NCBI RefSeq assembly: GCF_011009015.1
Contig: NZ_CP048878.1
Span: forward strand, 1,897,001-1,961,000
Source of the DNA: Spartinivicinus ruber
GTDB taxonomy: Bacteria; Pseudomonadota; Gammaproteobacteria; Pseudomonadales; Zooshikellaceae
Reading direction: 5' to 3'
DNA length: 64,000 nucleotides
Below, piece by piece: positions 19,134 through 28,947 of the stretch. Positions within the stretch are counted from its first letter, which is position 1. Each line of letters starts with the position of its first letter. The notes beneath the pieces are model-generated. The model saw only the letters and a list, made by a program, of their open reading frames with translations, made no database searches and had not been told where the DNA came from. Position numbers and translations under genes: made by a program.

Positions 19134-19407
19134 AAAATATACAAAATACTACTTCTATTTATACTACATCTAGTCTGAATAGTTCATCGGATATTAAAGA
19201 CTATAACCACGTAGACTAAACAGTTTGTTTTATTTTTGATAAGACTTGATGATTGTAAGGTTTGGAACCCTATACTCGATGTATATATTAGTCTGCATGA
19301 ACGAAAACTGCTATGGTAATAATAGTAATTATGACAAACTGAGTGTTAAATCCTCATAATCCATTACTTGGTCGGGTTAGTCTGTTATTAGATGTCTATG
19401 CATCTAT

Positions 19408-19867
19408 TTACCAACTTATTTCGTTGGGCTGCCATTCTATATACGGGTGGTGAATTTTTTGGGTTATTGCTTGCAATGTTCCATTTGCTTTGAGTTTACG
19501 CAATGCATTTGAAATAATACTGTCAATTTCTTTTTGTTTGTCTCCCTTTGGGATTACAACTGATGATTCCCATTGATAATAAAGCTCTCTGCGAATATTG
19601 GTCATTCTACTTTTTCGAATATAGCTATCTACTGCGTCTTGCTCCATAATGTATCCATCAATTCTACCATTCGCGAGCATTGTGATCCCGCTTTCTATTG
19701 TCGTTAATTCCTGCGTTTTGAATGGAAAAAAGTGAGTATGTCCCATCATGGTAGCAAGGGAGTATTTGCTGATTTCACTAGATATTGCTGAAATAATGAA
19801 TACTATCCCTCCGATATACAAGAAAGTGACTTTGACTAAGTATCTTCTGCTAAAAAATAGTTTCACA
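19408..19867 (-). pseudogene. C-terminal fragment of a family-3 solute-binding protein
   Basis: The readable frame contains ITMLANGRIDGYIMEQDAVD and IISNALRKLKANGTLQAITQ, typical of the C-terminal lobe of SBP_bac_3 proteins. The N-terminal lobe is missing. Upstream of it the frame encodes an unrelated hydrophobic stretch (VTFLYIGGIVFIISAI), and the only long start is a TTG inside the preceding gene. I read it as a truncated remnant rather than a working binding protein. A small membrane-anchored protein remains possible. Confidence 0.55.
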
Positions 19868-20065
19868 CTAGCTATTAACTGGATGGGCCTGTGGTAAAAA
19901 TTCAAGGTATTGATTTAAGCCCTCGATAGCCAGATCTTTAGAGTCATAGGGACCTAATGTTTTACCCTCTCTTGTATAGAAATACCAGCCATCTTGTGTT
20001 TGTAAATATCGACCGTGGTGTTTAACAAATAAATTGTCAGCCTCATTTTTTCGAAATAATGGCAC
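19868..20065 (-). CDS. DUF6316-type small protein
   Basis: This 65-residue protein contains FRKNEADNLFVKHHGRYLQ and WYFYTREGKTLGPYDSKDLA. The WYF-TREG-GPF/Y pattern is that of a conserved small gammaproteobacterial family (DUF6316 as I recall it). The start is GTG with a good AGAGGTGG site. Function unknown; soluble, no signal peptide. Confidence 0.65.
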   Translation of the reverse strand: MPLFRKNEADNLFVKHHGRYLQTQDGWYFYTREGKTLGPYDSKDLAIEGLNQYLEFLPQAHPVNS

Positions 20066-20685
20066 AGTACCACCTCTTTCAACTTGCTTTTATTTTAAAA
20101 ATCTTTCACATAGTAAAGTATTTAGTCAGAATGCCCAAAATCTTTGCTATTTGGTGCAATATCTGGGCTAGTATCACTAAGTGATTGATATTTAATGTAA
20201 ACAAGGTCTGGCTTAATAGAGAGTGTAAATTATTCTGTTTAAAATATTTGTATATGAGAAAAAGATTACTTTTTAATGATTAGGAGGTAAAACTTAATAT
20301 TGCCGTTGGTTTAGATGTTAAAGAAGTGATATCTGAAATTTAATTAACAATTAGGTTGGTATTTATATAGATAAACAAAAATTTGTAAGCACCTACTTTC
20401 TGGGTGGATCGTTTTTATATTTAATACATAAGTCGAGTAGACGGCTATGGATTTTTTTGATAGTTTTCTGAGGAGCTGCTGAGAAAGCAGTTGTTAGTGC
20501 TTTATATTTAAAATACTTAGCCTGGTTTATATGAAATTGTATTAATAAGCTAAGTTATTGCGAGTCTTTTAAAAATCAATAAATAAAAAAATCTAGACTC
20601 AAGCGAAGGACTTTTTTTAAGAAAAAAACTGCTCAACAGCTATGCTTAAAAGCTATTCGCAGAAGACTAGACCTAAGGAGAGGTT
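20066..20685. other. Intergenic region upstream of a Cys-rich exported protein
   Basis: About 620 AT-rich bases in which I find no credible gene. The right end has a purine-rich ribosome site (AAGGAGAGG) directly before 20686, so the promoter of that gene must lie here. Confidence 0.4.
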
Positions 20686-21075
20686 ATGTTAAAAAACATG
20701 CTATTATCCTCAGTTGTTGCGCTTGCTTCAGCAACCACTGTTTATGCATCAGATTTTTTGGATGAAACAGAAAGCTCGGCTAGAACTTGTTATGGTACCT
20801 GGAAGCTGTCGTGTGAAACTTCAGATACTTGTGGTAGAACCACTGCTTATCAACAAGGCTATGTGACTGATGGAGGCTGTTTTGTAAATTGGGGGCCTCA
20901 CAAGTCAATAGGTTGTTCTAATCCTGGGTATAAGGCAGTAACTGTAGGTAAGAGCGGTGACGACCGTATGACGGAGTGGTATTTTAACTATACTAATCGT
21001 GGTCGTTGTCCAGTGAAAGCAGTAGTTCATACCCCTGGAAAGAAAGTTAGTGTATTTAAGGTTGAAATTCAATAA
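20686..21075 (+). CDS. Small cysteine-rich exported protein
   Basis: This 129-residue protein has a clear signal peptide (cleavage after VYA, about residue 21). The mature part has six cysteines, enough for three disulfides, in a beta-rich sequence with tryptophan and glycine (CYGTWKLSCETSDTCG, GGCFVNWGPH, RGRCPVKAVV). I do not recognise the family. The strong AAGGAGAGG ribosome site suggests good expression. It could be a secreted small adhesive or toxin-like protein, but there is no direct evidence. Confidence 0.65.
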   Translation: MLKNMLLSSVVALASATTVYASDFLDETESSARTCYGTWKLSCETSDTCGRTTAYQQGYVTDGGCFVNWGPHKSIGCSNPGYKAVTVGKSGDDRMTEWYFNYTNRGRCPVKAVVHTPGKKVSVFKVEIQ

Positions 21076-21116
21076 GTCCAGGTTTACTGTGACCCCTTCC
21101 CATATCTAATAAGCTT

Positions 21117-21152
21117 AACAACACAGCTGGCCTTGACGTCAACTGTGTTGTT
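21117..21152. terminator. Perfect 10-bp hairpin after the Cys-rich gene
   Basis: AACAACACAG (21117-21126) and CTGTGTTGTT (21143-21152) are perfect complements with a 16-base loop. The T tract after it is weak. It is probably a transcription end signal for 20686-21075. Confidence 0.5.
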
Positions 21153-21252
21153 AATAGCTTTGATTTTCTAATTTAATTTCATAATAAACATTGCGTTCCT
21201 GTGTTGCCAGGGTAGGCTATACAATGTAGCAGACAACAGGTAACAGTAATCT

Positions 21253-22650
21253 ATGGTTGGATATTGGCAGCGAATTCAACAACAAGGGCAGCAGCTTTTA
21301 AAGCGTACTTTAGATCGACACCTCCGCCTGGCGGTAACAGGGCTAAGCCGCAGTGGCAAAACTGCTTTTATTACATCATTAGTCAATCAGCTTTTAGAAG
21401 GGAGTTATAGTCAGCAGTTGCCTTTTTTTGAGGTTGTTCAAGATGACCGGTTATTAGGCGTACGGCGTGCCCAGCAGCCGCATCCGGAAGTGGCCAGTTT
21501 TCGTTATGACTTGGCGTTACAGTCGTTATCGGGTGAGGCGCCAGAATGGCCTGAGCCAACCAAAGGGTTAAGTGAAATACGGCTAGCACTGCGTTTTTTA
21601 CCCGCTACAGGGATATCCAGTTGGTTGTCTGAACCAGTAACTCTGCTATTAGACATTATTGACTATCCTGGTGAGTGGTTGTTGGACTTGCCGATGCTAG
21701 AGCAAAGTTTTCTTAGCTGGAGTGAGCAACAGTGGGCATTACTTAATCAGTCACCAAGACAGGCACTTGCCAGTGATTGGTTAGGCCGTGTAGCTGCATT
21801 GGGTTTTACTGAAGCTGCTGATGATCACATTATTAGAGAGCTTGCTGAACAATATACAACACTTATTCAACGGTTCCGAACAGAGTTAGGACTCCATTTT
21901 TTGCAGCCAGGTCGTTTTTTATTGCCTGGTGAAATGAAAGGTGCGCCTATATTAAACTTTTTCCCAGTTCCTGTTACTTCACAAGATAAGGTGAGTAATG
22001 AATGCTTATTAGCAGAATTAACCCGTCGTTATAACAGCTATTGTGATCAGGTAGTGAAACGTTTTTATAAAGAGCACTTTGCTCAGGTTGACCGACAGAT
22101 TGTATTGGCCGATTGTTTACAACCATTAAATGCAGGCTCTGGTAGTTTTAATGACTTACAGCTGGCATTGGAACAAATTGCTGAAAGTTTTAACTATGGT
22201 AAAAGCAATTTTCTCACTCGGTTATTTTCACCGAAAATAGACCGGCTGTTATTTGTTGCAACCAAGGCGGACCATGTGACGCCTGATCAACATGGACATA
22301 TGGTGGCTTTATTAACCGAGCTGGTCCAGGGTATTAAACGTCATGTACGGTTTGATGGTATTACCGTGGAATCAATGGCATTGGCTTCCATTAGAGCAAC
22401 GCAGGCTGGCTTCTGTGATTATCAAGGTAAGCAGATACCGGCAATTGAAGGACATCAATTAACTGATCGAAGCTTACTGACATTGTTTCCTGGTGAAGTA
22501 CCCAGCTCGCCGCCAAAAACTGATTATTGGGAGAAAAAGCCGTTTCGTTTTGTGGAGTTTTTTCCTCCAGCCAAGCAACTAAATCAACCGCTCCCTCATA
22601 TTAGGATGGATCAAGCATTGGATTTTTTATTGGGGGATAAACTGCAATGA
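21253..22650 (+). CDS. ycjX: YcjX family GTP-binding protein
   Basis: This 465-residue P-loop protein of the YcjX/DUF463 family has Walker A GLSRSGKTAFITSLVNQLL near residues 30-48, then SWLSEPVTLLLDIIDYPGEW with a Walker B-like DYPGEW. FVATKADHVTP is the NKxD-like base-recognition segment. In E. coli ycjX-ycjF is a conserved stress-inducible pair of uncertain role. The next gene overlaps by 4 bases and is ycjF, confirming the pair. Confidence 0.93.
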   Translation: MVGYWQRIQQQGQQLLKRTLDRHLRLAVTGLSRSGKTAFITSLVNQLLEGSYSQQLPFFEVVQDDRLLGVRRAQQPHPEVASFRYDLALQSLSGEAPEWPEPTKGLSEIRLALRFLPATGISSWLSEPVTLLLDIIDYPGEWLLDLPMLEQSFLSWSEQQWALLNQSPRQALASDWLGRVAALGFTEAADDHIIRELAEQYTTLIQRFRTELGLHFLQPGRFLLPGEMKGAPILNFFPVPVTSQDKVSNECLLAELTRRYNSYCDQVVKRFYKEHFAQVDRQIVLADCLQPLNAGSGSFNDLQLALEQIAESFNYGKSNFLTRLFSPKIDRLLFVATKADHVTPDQHGHMVALLTELVQGIKRHVRFDGITVESMALASIRATQAGFCDYQGKQIPAIEGHQLTDRSLLTLFPGEVPSSPPKTDYWEKKPFRFVEFFPPAKQLNQPLPHIRMDQALDFLLGDKLQ

Positions 22651-23753
22651 GCAAACAAGATGAACAATTAAATCAAGCTATTCATTTTGACAAACCACTG
22701 GCTGAGCAACAACAATCCGAGAAAGTCGAGCAACGCTTGGACTTTACAGCTGACCAGTTTACTCCGAAGCTAGAACAGCCAATTGAGCAAGCTTTACCGG
22801 TGGCACCTCGATCAACAAAGTCACCGACCGGACGTTGGTTATTAATTGCTGCTGGGTTGGTAGGCGCTGGTGCCTTAGCAGAATTGACATGGTTTTTAGT
22901 TGAGCAGTGGCAGCAGAGCCGTTTGATAGCAGTCACCTATACAGCAGGTTTGGTACTATTAGTGACTTGTTTTGGCAAGGTGATATTTGGTGAATTGCGT
23001 AGTTTATCCAAGCTAAAAAAACTGCAACAGTGGCAGCGAAAGGCGAATCGTTTACAACAAAGCGAACAGCAGGGGGAAGCTATACGTTTTGCTAAAAGGC
23101 TAAGTCAGCAGAGTGGTTACCAGGCAACTGATGGGTATCAGCAGTGGGTTAGTACTGTAAATAGTAGTCACAATGATGCAGAGGTAATTGCACTATATAG
23201 CCAAATGGTGTTGAAGCCATTGGATAGCCAAGCTGAGCAGGTGGTATATCGCTGGTCATCAGAAGCAGCATTATTAGTGGCAATTAGCCCACTGGCCATT
23301 ACTGATATGCTGATTTTGGGGTGGCGTAATATCAAAATGATCGATAAGTTGTGTGAGGTTTATGGCGTTAAACTAGGCTATTGGAGCCGTATTTCTCTGA
23401 TTCGTACGGTATTTCGCAACATGGTTTATACCGGTGCCACTGAACTTATTGCGGATATTGGTATGGATTTATTAGGAGCAGAACTAGCAGGTCGGGTTTC
23501 AACTCGATTCACTCAGGGAATGGGAGCTGGCTTATTAACCGCCAGACTAGGTTATCAGGCAATCAATTTGTGTCGACCCATTCCTTTTTCCGTTAAGCAA
23601 AAGCCTCGATTAAAAAGTATTTATGGACAGTTAATGATTTACTTAAAACAGCAGTTTATGGATAACTTGCTGGCAAGTGTTAAGCCAGGCAATAAGCAGT
23701 CATTAAGTAAGAAAAATGATGAAATGAGAGGGGCTAACCAAGATACTGAATAA
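22647..23753 (+). CDS. ycjF: YcjF family membrane protein
   Basis: This 368-residue protein of the YcjF/TIGR01620 family has a polar N-terminal 60 residues and two close membrane helices (about 65-115: WLLIAAGLVGAGALAEL and AVTYTAGLVLLVTCFG). A C-terminal DUF697-like domain follows, with LVAISPLAITDMLILGWRN and LIADIGMDLLGAELAGR. Its start overlaps the ycjX stop, so the two are translationally coupled. Role unknown; probably acts at the inner membrane with YcjX. Confidence 0.92.
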   Translation: MSKQDEQLNQAIHFDKPLAEQQQSEKVEQRLDFTADQFTPKLEQPIEQALPVAPRSTKSPTGRWLLIAAGLVGAGALAELTWFLVEQWQQSRLIAVTYTAGLVLLVTCFGKVIFGELRSLSKLKKLQQWQRKANRLQQSEQQGEAIRFAKRLSQQSGYQATDGYQQWVSTVNSSHNDAEVIALYSQMVLKPLDSQAEQVVYRWSSEAALLVAISPLAITDMLILGWRNIKMIDKLCEVYGVKLGYWSRISLIRTVFRNMVYTGATELIADIGMDLLGAELAGRVSTRFTQGMGAGLLTARLGYQAINLCRPIPFSVKQKPRLKSIYGQLMIYLKQQFMDNLLASVKPGNKQSLSKKNDEMRGANQDTE

Positions 23754-23780
23754 ATAAATGGTTTTTAGCAAAGAAGGTTT

Positions 23781-23816
23781 AATGTTGGAGGCATTAAGCC
23801 CCCAGCATTTTGTTTT
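23781..23816. terminator. Terminator between convergent ycjF and sodB
   Basis: AATGTTGGAGGC pairs imperfectly with GCCCCCAGCATT around an ATTAA loop, and TTTTGTTTT follows on the plus strand. It probably serves ycjF and, given the convergent arrangement, perhaps sodB. Confidence 0.6.
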
Positions 23817-23829
23817 AGAGAGAACTGGC

Positions 23830-24411
23830 TTAGCCTGCAAAGTTGCCTGCCACAAACTCCCAGTTGACCAATTGCCAAAAGGCTTTTAAATAGTCTGGGC
23901 GAACATTGCGATAGTCAATGTAATAAGCATGTTCCCATACATCAACAGTTAATAAAGGTTTTTGGTTACCTGTTAAAGGCGTGCCAGCGTTGTTGGTGTT
24001 AACAATTTCCAAACTACCGTCTTGGTTTTTAACTAACCAGGTCCAGCCAGAGCCGAAGTTGTTTACGGCTTTATCAGTCAGTTGTGCTTGGAAGTCTGCA
24101 AAAGAGCCAAATGCTTCAATGATGGCATTAGCCAGTTCACCAGTAGGCTCACCACCACCATTGGGGCTTAAGCAGTTCCAGTAAAAAGTGTGATTCCAAA
24201 CTTGAGCTGCATTATTAAAAACACCACCTTCAGAGTTTTTAACGATGTACTCTAAGTCTTTGCCAGCAAAGTCAGTACCTTCAATCAGGCCGTTTAATTT
24301 CACAACATAAGTATTATGGTGTTTACCATAATGGTAATCCAAGGTTTCTTTTGAGATATGAGGCTCAAGGGCATCACGTTCATAAGGAAGAGCAGGCAAT
24401 TCAATAGCCAT
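23830..24411 (-). CDS. sodB: Superoxide dismutase, Fe type
   Basis: This 193-residue cytoplasmic enzyme has all metal ligands in family context: His in [17 protein letters not shown], His in [11 protein letters not shown], and Asp/His in [14 protein letters not shown]. The segment [18 protein letters not shown] and the length are typical of Fe-SodB. It dismutates superoxide to oxygen and peroxide. It is a single-gene unit with its own upstream region. Confidence 0.95.
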   Translation of the reverse strand: MAIELPALPYERDALEPHISKETLDYHYGKHHNTYVVKLNGLIEGTDFAGKDLEYIVKNSEGGVFNNAAQVWNHTFYWNCLSPNGGGEPTGELANAIIEAFGSFADFQAQLTDKAVNNFGSGWTWLVKNQDGSLEIVNTNNAGTPLTGNQKPLLTVDVWEHAYYIDYRNVRPDYLKAFWQLVNWEFVAGNFAG

Positions 24412-24458
24412 TGTAGGTTACTCCATTTATATTATTCATCAGGCTTAATAATAGGGTA

Positions 24459-24473
24459 TGTCTTATATAGACA
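24459..24473. promoter_or_regulatory. Inverted repeat upstream of sodB
   Basis: TGTCT-TATAT-AGACA lies 48 bases upstream of the sodB start, in the place expected for the promoter. It may be an operator; no specific regulator can be named from the sequence. Confidence 0.3.
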
Positions 24474-24704
24474 ATAAGTTCAACTAAGGCAATGTTATGA
24501 CATCGCTTTTACATGCTTATTTTTACATCGGTTGTCTGCTGTAAAAAATATGTATGACCAATCTGTTGCATATTACTCATGCCTTGCTTTGAATTTAACC
24601 CTACAGGTTTCAGAAGTAGGCAAATCATAGCACTCAAGTGATGCCTTTTCTATGGTATAAAAAGTAGGGTTAATAGGGGAAAGCAAACGTAGGAAATATT
24701 GGGC

Positions 24705-25829
24705 TTATAAGGCTCGTGCATTTATCTCGAATGTACCACTAGTGACTTTGATTCTAGAAGTGCCAGGCAAGCTTTCGATGGTGTTTCTGCCCATTAGTTG
24801 GGATGGGGTAAAGTAACCTCCTTCTCCACGGTAGTGCAACAGGTGTTGTACTGCTAATAAGGTGCCGGCTACTGTCAATAGGTAGCCATTGGGGGTGGTA
24901 AGAAAGGCATGCTTAATATCCCCGCGATCATTTTTCACTTCTCCCCAAACAGATACTTTGCTTTGCAGTCGCTCTTGTTCTGATGGCCCTCGATATTTAC
25001 GTGAAGCTTGATATTTTAAGAGTCGCTGTACTAATGGTAGTGATAATAAAGGACGATACCAGCGTAATCGACGTAGTCGATGAATACCAGGGGGTGATAG
25101 AGGAATGTAAACCTCAATGTTAGGAATATGGGTTGAAAAGTAAGCGGTTGCGACATCTCCCCAAGGGATTATTACAGCTTGTTTTAAGCCATTGCCAAAG
25201 TCAATTTGGCGTTGTCGGTAGCCGAGCGGTACAGTTTTAATAATGCCATTTTCACGAATTTTACAGCCTGACCTTAATCCTTCAATTGCTGTTTTCATGG
25301 TGCCGGGGCTTAATTGACTATTGCTATCAAAACCAAGGGCCAGGTAGTTCGCATCTGGCAAGGCATTTTTCAGGGTGGCTGCGATGCAGTCTGTTGGTAT
25401 GACATCAAATCCTACACCAGGACATAGTACAACATTAGCTTCCTTGGCGGCTTGGTGTTGTTCAAAAATAGCTGTAAATACTGATATTTCACCAGTAATA
25501 TCAAGGTAATGGGTACCCTGGCTTAAGCAAGCAGAAACAATTGGCCTGCTAGTAGTGGAAAATGGACCAGCACAAAGTACAACAAGATCAATGTCTGATA
25601 GTGATTGGTTCACAATTTGCTGATCAGTTAGGTCAAAAATACGGTAAGATAGGCCTAATTCAATAGCTAAAGGGGCAATTTCTTGATCGTTACGTCCCCC
25701 AAGTATGGGCTCGAGCCCTTGTTTCACGGCTTCTTTGGCAATTAGCCGACCAGTATAGCCATTGGCACCATAAATAAGCCATTTAGGAGAGAGTTGGGTT
25801 TTTACTGTTCCTGTCTGGCTTTCAAGCAT
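24705..25829 (-). CDS. Saccharopine dehydrogenase-like NAD(P)-binding oxidoreductase
   Basis: This 374-residue protein has an N-terminal Rossmann motif, WLIYGANGYTGRLIAKEAV, followed by LVVLCAGPFSTTSRPIV and HYLDITGEISVF, the pattern of the saccharopine dehydrogenase/trans-acting enoyl reductase group. Members include lipid-acting reductases, but most are uncharacterised and the true substrate cannot be told. A C-terminal hydrophobic segment (YLLTVAGTLLAVQHLLHY) is present. Single gene with its own promoter region. Confidence 0.8.
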   Translation of the reverse strand: MLESQTGTVKTQLSPKWLIYGANGYTGRLIAKEAVKQGLEPILGGRNDQEIAPLAIELGLSYRIFDLTDQQIVNQSLSDIDLVVLCAGPFSTTSRPIVSACLSQGTHYLDITGEISVFTAIFEQHQAAKEANVVLCPGVGFDVIPTDCIAATLKNALPDANYLALGFDSNSQLSPGTMKTAIEGLRSGCKIRENGIIKTVPLGYRQRQIDFGNGLKQAVIIPWGDVATAYFSTHIPNIEVYIPLSPPGIHRLRRLRWYRPLLSLPLVQRLLKYQASRKYRGPSEQERLQSKVSVWGEVKNDRGDIKHAFLTTPNGYLLTVAGTLLAVQHLLHYRGEGGYFTPSQLMGRNTIESLPGTSRIKVTSGTFEINARAL

Positions 25830-26072
25830 ACATAGTGGCTCCCGTAGCGGGCATGGTAAAGAGTTGGCATACTGCTAGTGAATAACCTGCATGAATCTAT
25901 CAATAGCGTATGATTCGGAAGTGGTAGGCTATTCGGCTGTAGTAACTTAATCAAGGAATTTGTGAAATAGCTAAACTGCAATCAGGTGAAATTTAAATAA
26001 TAAAAGGGTATTGGTGAATAGTAGTCAATATTCTACAATGGCTGGCAATGAAAAAGGGCGAGAAGTATTGCG

Positions 26073-26924
26073 ATGACTGATAACCGATACGATGACTACG
26101 ATGACTTACCCAGTGTATCGATTGCAGATGATGACATAGATAGCAGGCACTATGGTAGGCCAAAAACTATTGTGAAGAAGTCTAGCCCATTACTTGCATT
26201 TATGGTTTTTCTGCTAGTGATTACAGTTGTGGCAATGGGAGGGTTTGGTTATTTAACCATTGATAAGCTCAGGAAGGAAAATGCCAGCCTGAAGAAGTCG
26301 CAGCAAAAAACACTGACGATTTTAAATGAAGTGACAGGTAAGCTTTCGGCAACTGGTGCAGACTTAGCCAAGACTGCCTCTAAACGAGAAGCTGAGCGCG
26401 TCAAAATGAAAAAGGAGCTGGCACTGGCTCATAGCGAAATTCGTAAGTTGTGGGATTTAGCGAACAAACGGAACAAGTCGAGTATTGAGGCAAGCCAACA
26501 AGCGACTGAAAAAAATGCCCTGGCAATTGCCAAGCTAACCAAATCACTTGGTGGCAAAGAGAGTACTGTGACGCAGCTTGCTAAGGATTATAAATCGAGC
26601 CAGTCACAAATAACTAAACTGGCGGCAGAGTTAGCTCAGTTAAAGAAAGCAAATAGCAAGCTGACCAAACAGCTTAGTAACCAGTCAAAGCCGAACCCAG
26701 CAAATGAAGCAGCAATCTCTGTATTGACAGAACAGCTAAATCAGTTAGAGCAAACGGTTGAAACGCTTTCAGCCCAGCAGAAATTAGTTGGCAAACAGGA
26801 TCAAGCCCAGCAGGCAGACTTAGTCAAACAAGTAGCAGCCCATGCAGAAACACTAAAAGCCATTGATGCATTTAGACGACAAGTTAATAGCCAGCTAATT
26901 GAAATTAAGAAAAAGCTTAAGTAA
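26073..26924 (+). CDS. Membrane-anchored coiled-coil protein
   Basis: This 283-residue protein has an acidic cytoplasmic N-terminus (DDYDDLPSVSIADDDIDS), one membrane helix at about 43-66 (LLAFMVFLLVITVVAMGGF) and a long heptad-rich region to the C-terminus (about 70-283). That region is rich in Lys, Gln, Ala and Leu and lacks Cys. The topology suggests a periplasmic coiled coil tethered to the inner membrane. No enzyme domain is seen. Function unknown; similar proteins are widespread in pseudomonads and relatives. Confidence 0.65.
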   Translation: MTDNRYDDYDDLPSVSIADDDIDSRHYGRPKTIVKKSSPLLAFMVFLLVITVVAMGGFGYLTIDKLRKENASLKKSQQKTLTILNEVTGKLSATGADLAKTASKREAERVKMKKELALAHSEIRKLWDLANKRNKSSIEASQQATEKNALAIAKLTKSLGGKESTVTQLAKDYKSSQSQITKLAAELAQLKKANSKLTKQLSNQSKPNPANEAAISVLTEQLNQLEQTVETLSAQQKLVGKQDQAQQADLVKQVAAHAETLKAIDAFRRQVNSQLIEIKKKLK

Positions 26925-27022
26925 TCAATATATACCCATCATGAATCATTTTTAGGTGTAAAAATAAAACGATATATACTCACAGCGAAGGATAATTTAA
27001 GCGAGGTCATGGAGAGATGAAG

Positions 27023-27054
27023 CCCCAGTCATTTAGTAAACTAAATGACTGGGG
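27023..27054. ncRNA. Candidate structured RNA: 14-bp perfect hairpin
   Basis: CCCCAGTCATTTAG (27023-27036) and CTAAATGACTGGGG (27041-27054) form a perfect 14-bp stem with a TAAA tetraloop. No T tract follows directly, so it does not look like a simple terminator. A canonical terminator comes 39 bases later (27093). The pair could be the body and end of a small RNA or a 3' untranslated region processed from the gene upstream. Confidence 0.4.
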
Positions 27055-27092
27055 TGAAGAGCAATGGTATAGAAATCATTCGCGAAAAGTAT

Positions 27093-27121
27093 AAAAGCCC
27101 TGCTAGCGCCGGGCTTTTTTT
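27093..27121 (+). terminator. Intrinsic terminator
   Basis: AAAAGCCC (27093-27100) and GGGCTTTT (27111-27118) flank a 10-base loop, and the T tract runs on to 27121. It ends whatever transcript covers 26073-27090. Confidence 0.85.
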
Positions 27122-27502
27122 ATCCTTCACTTTTCTTTTTTGTACCCCATCTTGTTATATATAATAGATACCTGGTTATCATTTATTGTGTCTACTATTT
27201 TATATATTGGGCAATATTGTTAATAGTTCAATAGTAATAAATTGGTTTAGTTCACGCCAAAAGCAAATGACAAAGCTATAATCCATTGAATTGAGACAAA
27301 TTATTAGCAGGGTAAGTCTTGAGAATAGGTTATTTGATTATTAATTCATGTATTAACTTGTTTAGTGATGCTTTAACTAATCTAGTAAGCATTTAATATA
27401 GCAGTAAACATTTTACAATAGCCTATCAGCTAACCTAAAACGAGCTTTATATAAAAATACAAAGTACCTGCCTAAGTGGGTGTAACTAGAGTAGTTATCA
27501 TT
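27122..27502. other. Intergenic region upstream of lipoprotein gene
   Basis: AT-rich, about 380 bases, with no coding frame or clear dyad noticed. It must contain the promoter of the gene at 27503. Confidence 0.4.
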
Positions 27503-28585
27503 ATGCAGTTAAATTGTCCTTTATTGTTGCATGTACCACTGTTAAGTGTGCTGTTGTTAACAGCTTGTACAAGTAATTCGCCGCTAAAACCAGGTGTAAA
27601 ACAACAATCTTCTTTTAGTACACTATCTGCAACTTATGATTACCAGGGAACTGATTACAATAAGCTGCTAGGTGCTTATGATCAACGTTACCAGCAGGCC
27701 AATAAGTGGCTGGATACTAGTAACAGCTATGATTTATTTAACTTCTATCAACCTAATCAGGCAGACTTGCCATTAACAGCCACGGACTGGGCGAAGATTA
27801 AACAAAATGTTGCCAGCAACTTATTACAAAAACCGGTCATTCAAGCACATTTTCATATCCCAAAAAGCGTTAAACCTCGTTTATTAAACGCTTTCAGGCA
27901 ACAAAAAGGACTACTGACACCAGCTCTCAAGTTGACTTCAGCCAATGAAATCATTCCAGACATAGAGCAAACAACACTGTTACATAATTGGTTGAAAGAG
28001 AAGCAACAATTTAAACTGCTTTCTCTTAAAAATAGCCTTAAATATCATGTACGCTTTGTGACGAGTGTTGAAAGTAAATGCCCAAATCGTGAGCAGCATG
28101 GCATGACAGGCTGCGTCATGAAAAGCTGGGTATTGTCAAATAACTTGAATTTGTTGGAGGATAACAGCCCATATAATTTATCTTATATCAACCGGCTGTT
28201 AAATGAACACTTGCCTAAAGTTGGTTACATGATTATTCCTGATCAACCGTTGGTTGAATCACCTGCGGTAGTGCATATGAAGTTTGCTAACCACTCTAAA
28301 ACGTTAACCACAGCAACGGCTGTGCAGAGGGAAGCTGATATTAGCCCTCACTTGGTTTCTAGTCGTGTAGACTTTGTATTGGTAGATTCTGCAAGCCAGC
28401 AACTGGAAGGTAAGTTGACTAAAAACAGTGCCTACTGTGAAGTGAAACTATTACAGCTGGAAGCCCTGGATGCGCTAAAAAATAGTGTTAAGCCTACACT
28501 TAAACAGCGCGAACAAATAATGGAATACACTGACAAGGTGGCCAGTGAATTTTGCAAAAACACCCTAAAGCTGCTTGTTAAATAG
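27503..28585 (+). CDS. Predicted lipoprotein of unknown function
   Basis: The product is 360 residues from ATG 27503; an in-frame GTG at 27476 would add nine residues ahead of the signal peptide. The lipoprotein signal is LLSVLLLTAC, with the acylated Cys at about residue 23. The mature protein is soluble with no repeats. Two conserved-looking cysteine pairs (SKCPNREQHGMTGCVMK; AYCEVKLL and EFCKNTLKLL) may be disulfides. I do not recognise a family. It stands alone between long intergenic regions. Confidence 0.65.
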   Translation: MQLNCPLLLHVPLLSVLLLTACTSNSPLKPGVKQQSSFSTLSATYDYQGTDYNKLLGAYDQRYQQANKWLDTSNSYDLFNFYQPNQADLPLTATDWAKIKQNVASNLLQKPVIQAHFHIPKSVKPRLLNAFRQQKGLLTPALKLTSANEIIPDIEQTTLLHNWLKEKQQFKLLSLKNSLKYHVRFVTSVESKCPNREQHGMTGCVMKSWVLSNNLNLLEDNSPYNLSYINRLLNEHLPKVGYMIIPDQPLVESPAVVHMKFANHSKTLTTATAVQREADISPHLVSSRVDFVLVDSASQQLEGKLTKNSAYCEVKLLQLEALDALKNSVKPTLKQREQIMEYTDKVASEFCKNTLKLLVK

Positions 28586-28947
28586 ACAATAGTGGGGTTT
28601 GTTTGTGATGTCTGTATAAACTTTCGTTATCTGTTATTTAATTTTTTTGGGATTTAGGCAGACTTATTAGTGGCTTTGTAAAAAGATATGCGACAATACC
28701 GTTGTGTACTTTTTTGCTCGCGTTTCTACATTTGTTGGTATTATTGTAAAAGTGAAGGGTATAAATTTTTTTAGAGCCAGTCTACATTTTGTAAGATATC
28801 CTTGAAAAAAATCGTTTTAATGGGGATAAGCTCAACCTTGGTTTTATCTATAAATAAACAAATGTATATCTAACATAATGGAAATACTCAGATTATCTAT
28901 TAATGTGACGCGAATATTTATTATTTGCATTTCAGGAAACACTGTAC
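28586..28947. other. Intergenic region upstream of FHA gene
   Basis: About 360 AT-rich bases. I see no gene, strong hairpin or repeat. CAGGAAACA before 28948 can serve as ribosome site for the FHA gene. Confidence 0.4.

Noticed and set aside
27023-27054. Resemblance of the hairpin to the Spot 42 terminator stem (CCCCAGTCA...TGACTGGGG)
   Set aside because: The rest of the RNA and the polA neighbourhood are absent, and no T tract follows; coincidence is more likely.
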